DNA of 64,000 nucleotides, from the NCBI GenBank assembly GCA_963701955.1, contig OY969694.1:930001-994000 (forward strand). The letters run 5' to 3'. The notes beneath the pieces were generated by a model that made no database searches, had not been told where the DNA came from, and saw only the letters and a list, made by a program, of their open reading frames with translations. Shown here in pieces: positions 63,238 to 64,000 of this stretch. The DNA comes from Bog-473 sp963701955. GTDB taxonomy: Bacteria > Actinomycetota > Acidimicrobiia > Acidimicrobiales > RAAP-2. Numbering within the stretch: the first letter of the stretch is position 1; each line of letters begins with the position of its first letter. The position numbers and the translations under genes are program-made.

Positions 63238-63405
63238 ATGGCGGCAGCAACGTCCACCTCGACGACGCTCAATTCGCAGCGAATCATCAACCACACGATC
63301 AACCACGCCATCGCCCATGGCCTCGGTCACATCTGGCTCTGGTTGGTTCTCATCGGCGCAGGGATCGTGGTCATGATGGCCATTGCCGCGTGGCGACGGG
63401 CCTGA
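63238..63405 (+). CDS. Very small single-helix membrane protein
   Basis: 55 residues from ATG 63238, six bases after the end of paralogue A. A Thr/Asn/His-rich head (TLNSQRIINHTINHAIAHGL) precedes one hydrophobic helix (LWLVLIGAGIVVMMAIAAW) and a WRRA end. Position suggests it is expressed with paralogue A. Confidence 0.45.
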   Translation: MAAATSTSTTLNSQRIINHTINHAIAHGLGHIWLWLVLIGAGIVVMMAIAAWRRA

Positions 63406-63499
63406 GACGCAGCGGCCAGGCGACCCTGCGCGAAGACGTGAGCATGGACGGGCCACCAGCGCTCCCTCGTGGAGACCGCTGGTGGGTCGTGTGGGATTG

Positions 63500-63531
<32 letters not shown>

Positions 63532-63633
63532 GGCCCGAGAGCCCAGCCGTCCCATACCGCGACCACGACCTTTTACCAGGCCGTGGGACCTTCTGCTCTG
63601 TTGTGGCGGACCTGGGTCCCCCAGCATCGGTGG

Positions 63634-63883
63634 ATGGCCTTGGACGCGGAGCGGCAGATAGAGGACCGCGCTGAACGAAGCCCTGCCCGACGACGGGCTC
63701 ACTCTGGTGCGGCGTGTTGAAGTGACGAAGGGATTCGGTGACATCCACTTCGTGAAGATCCATTCGGGACTTCGCCGCCAGGACGCATCGCCGGCTTTCG
63801 AAGCGACGGTGCGCTCCGTCGTTGGCCGGATATTCGATGGCCGACGGCACAACGTGACCGTCCGCTGGGCGGATTCGTTCTAA
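63634..63883 (+). pseudogene. About 82-residue protein, paralogue B (frameshifted)
   Basis: MALDAERQIED begins at ATG 63634; the frame then shifts and continues ALNEALPDDGLTLVRRVEVT, KGFGDIHFVKIHSGLRRQDA and VTVRWADSF to 63883. One extra C at 63667 (GAC-C-GCG) restores the frame. Paralogous to the gene at 62977-63232. Confidence 0.55.
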
Positions 63884-64000
63884 CGCTGGGAGACTTCTCG
63901 CCCCGTCGCCTCTCCGTCGAGGAGCTGTTCGCCTTGGCCTTCTTCTTCACTGTCGGCGTGTCCGGAGTTCTTCGCCGGTGACCCCGAATCAGGGATCGCC

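Overview
This 64 kb window is GC-rich chromosomal DNA from an actinobacterium. The best fit is the class Acidimicrobiia, probably an uncultured or environmental member. The gene content points there: ergothioneine synthesis (egtB, egtD), a WhiB-type regulator, several F420-type PPOX and luciferase-like oxidoreductases, a GT-C mannosyltransferase of the MptB type, type I glutamine synthetase, and a secreted protein built of 'GYW...DGGIFSFGDA' repeats of a kind I associate with Acidimicrobiia. No 16S gene is present, so the class is inferred.

Layout. 1-9 kb: end of an ABC-2 permease, the egtB-egtD operon, a large YfhO-like membrane protein, a UDP-sulfoquinovose synthase and a divergent MptB-like mannosyltransferase. 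9-31 kb: mostly single metabolic genes and short coupled pairs (PPOX/SDR, SRPBCC/M20 peptidase, SnoaL-like/LLM), plus rpiA, a carbonic anhydrase, glnA, a sulfide:quinone oxidoreductase-like flavoprotein, an amidohydrolase and a marR locus with a clear palindromic operator. 31-39.5 kb: a cyclic-nucleotide-binding protein, a DHA2 drug exporter fused to a winged-helix domain, two glycosyltransferases and the repeat-rich surface protein.

39.8-52.8 kb is the mobile part. A 2.45 kb element holds just two overlapping tyrosine recombinase genes between perfect 16 bp inverted repeats. A separate 5.3 kb integrated element sits in tRNA-Val(GAC), bounded by 45 bp direct repeats. Its rep and integrase genes are decayed, but it carries an intact, tightly coupled DUF262-HEPN gene pair that looks like defence or toxin cargo. 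An IS1182-like remnant lies next to gdhA. 53-58 kb holds a sulfotransferase, a GNAT, two SRPBCC proteins and a hydrolase. 58.1-61.7 kb is a segment between two partial tRNA-Cys 3' fragments, with a MmgE/PrpD gene, a fragment of a second copy, and an amidohydrolase. 62-64 kb holds a frameshifted whiB, small membrane proteins, two paralogous about 83-residue genes, and a run of 31 A.

The best candidate for an undescribed system is the DUF262-HEPN pair; the two-recombinase element is second. Five otherwise well-conserved reading frames (egtB, the GYW repeat protein, whiB and both small paralogues) are each consistent with a single extra base. This may reflect insertion-type sequencing error as much as biology.
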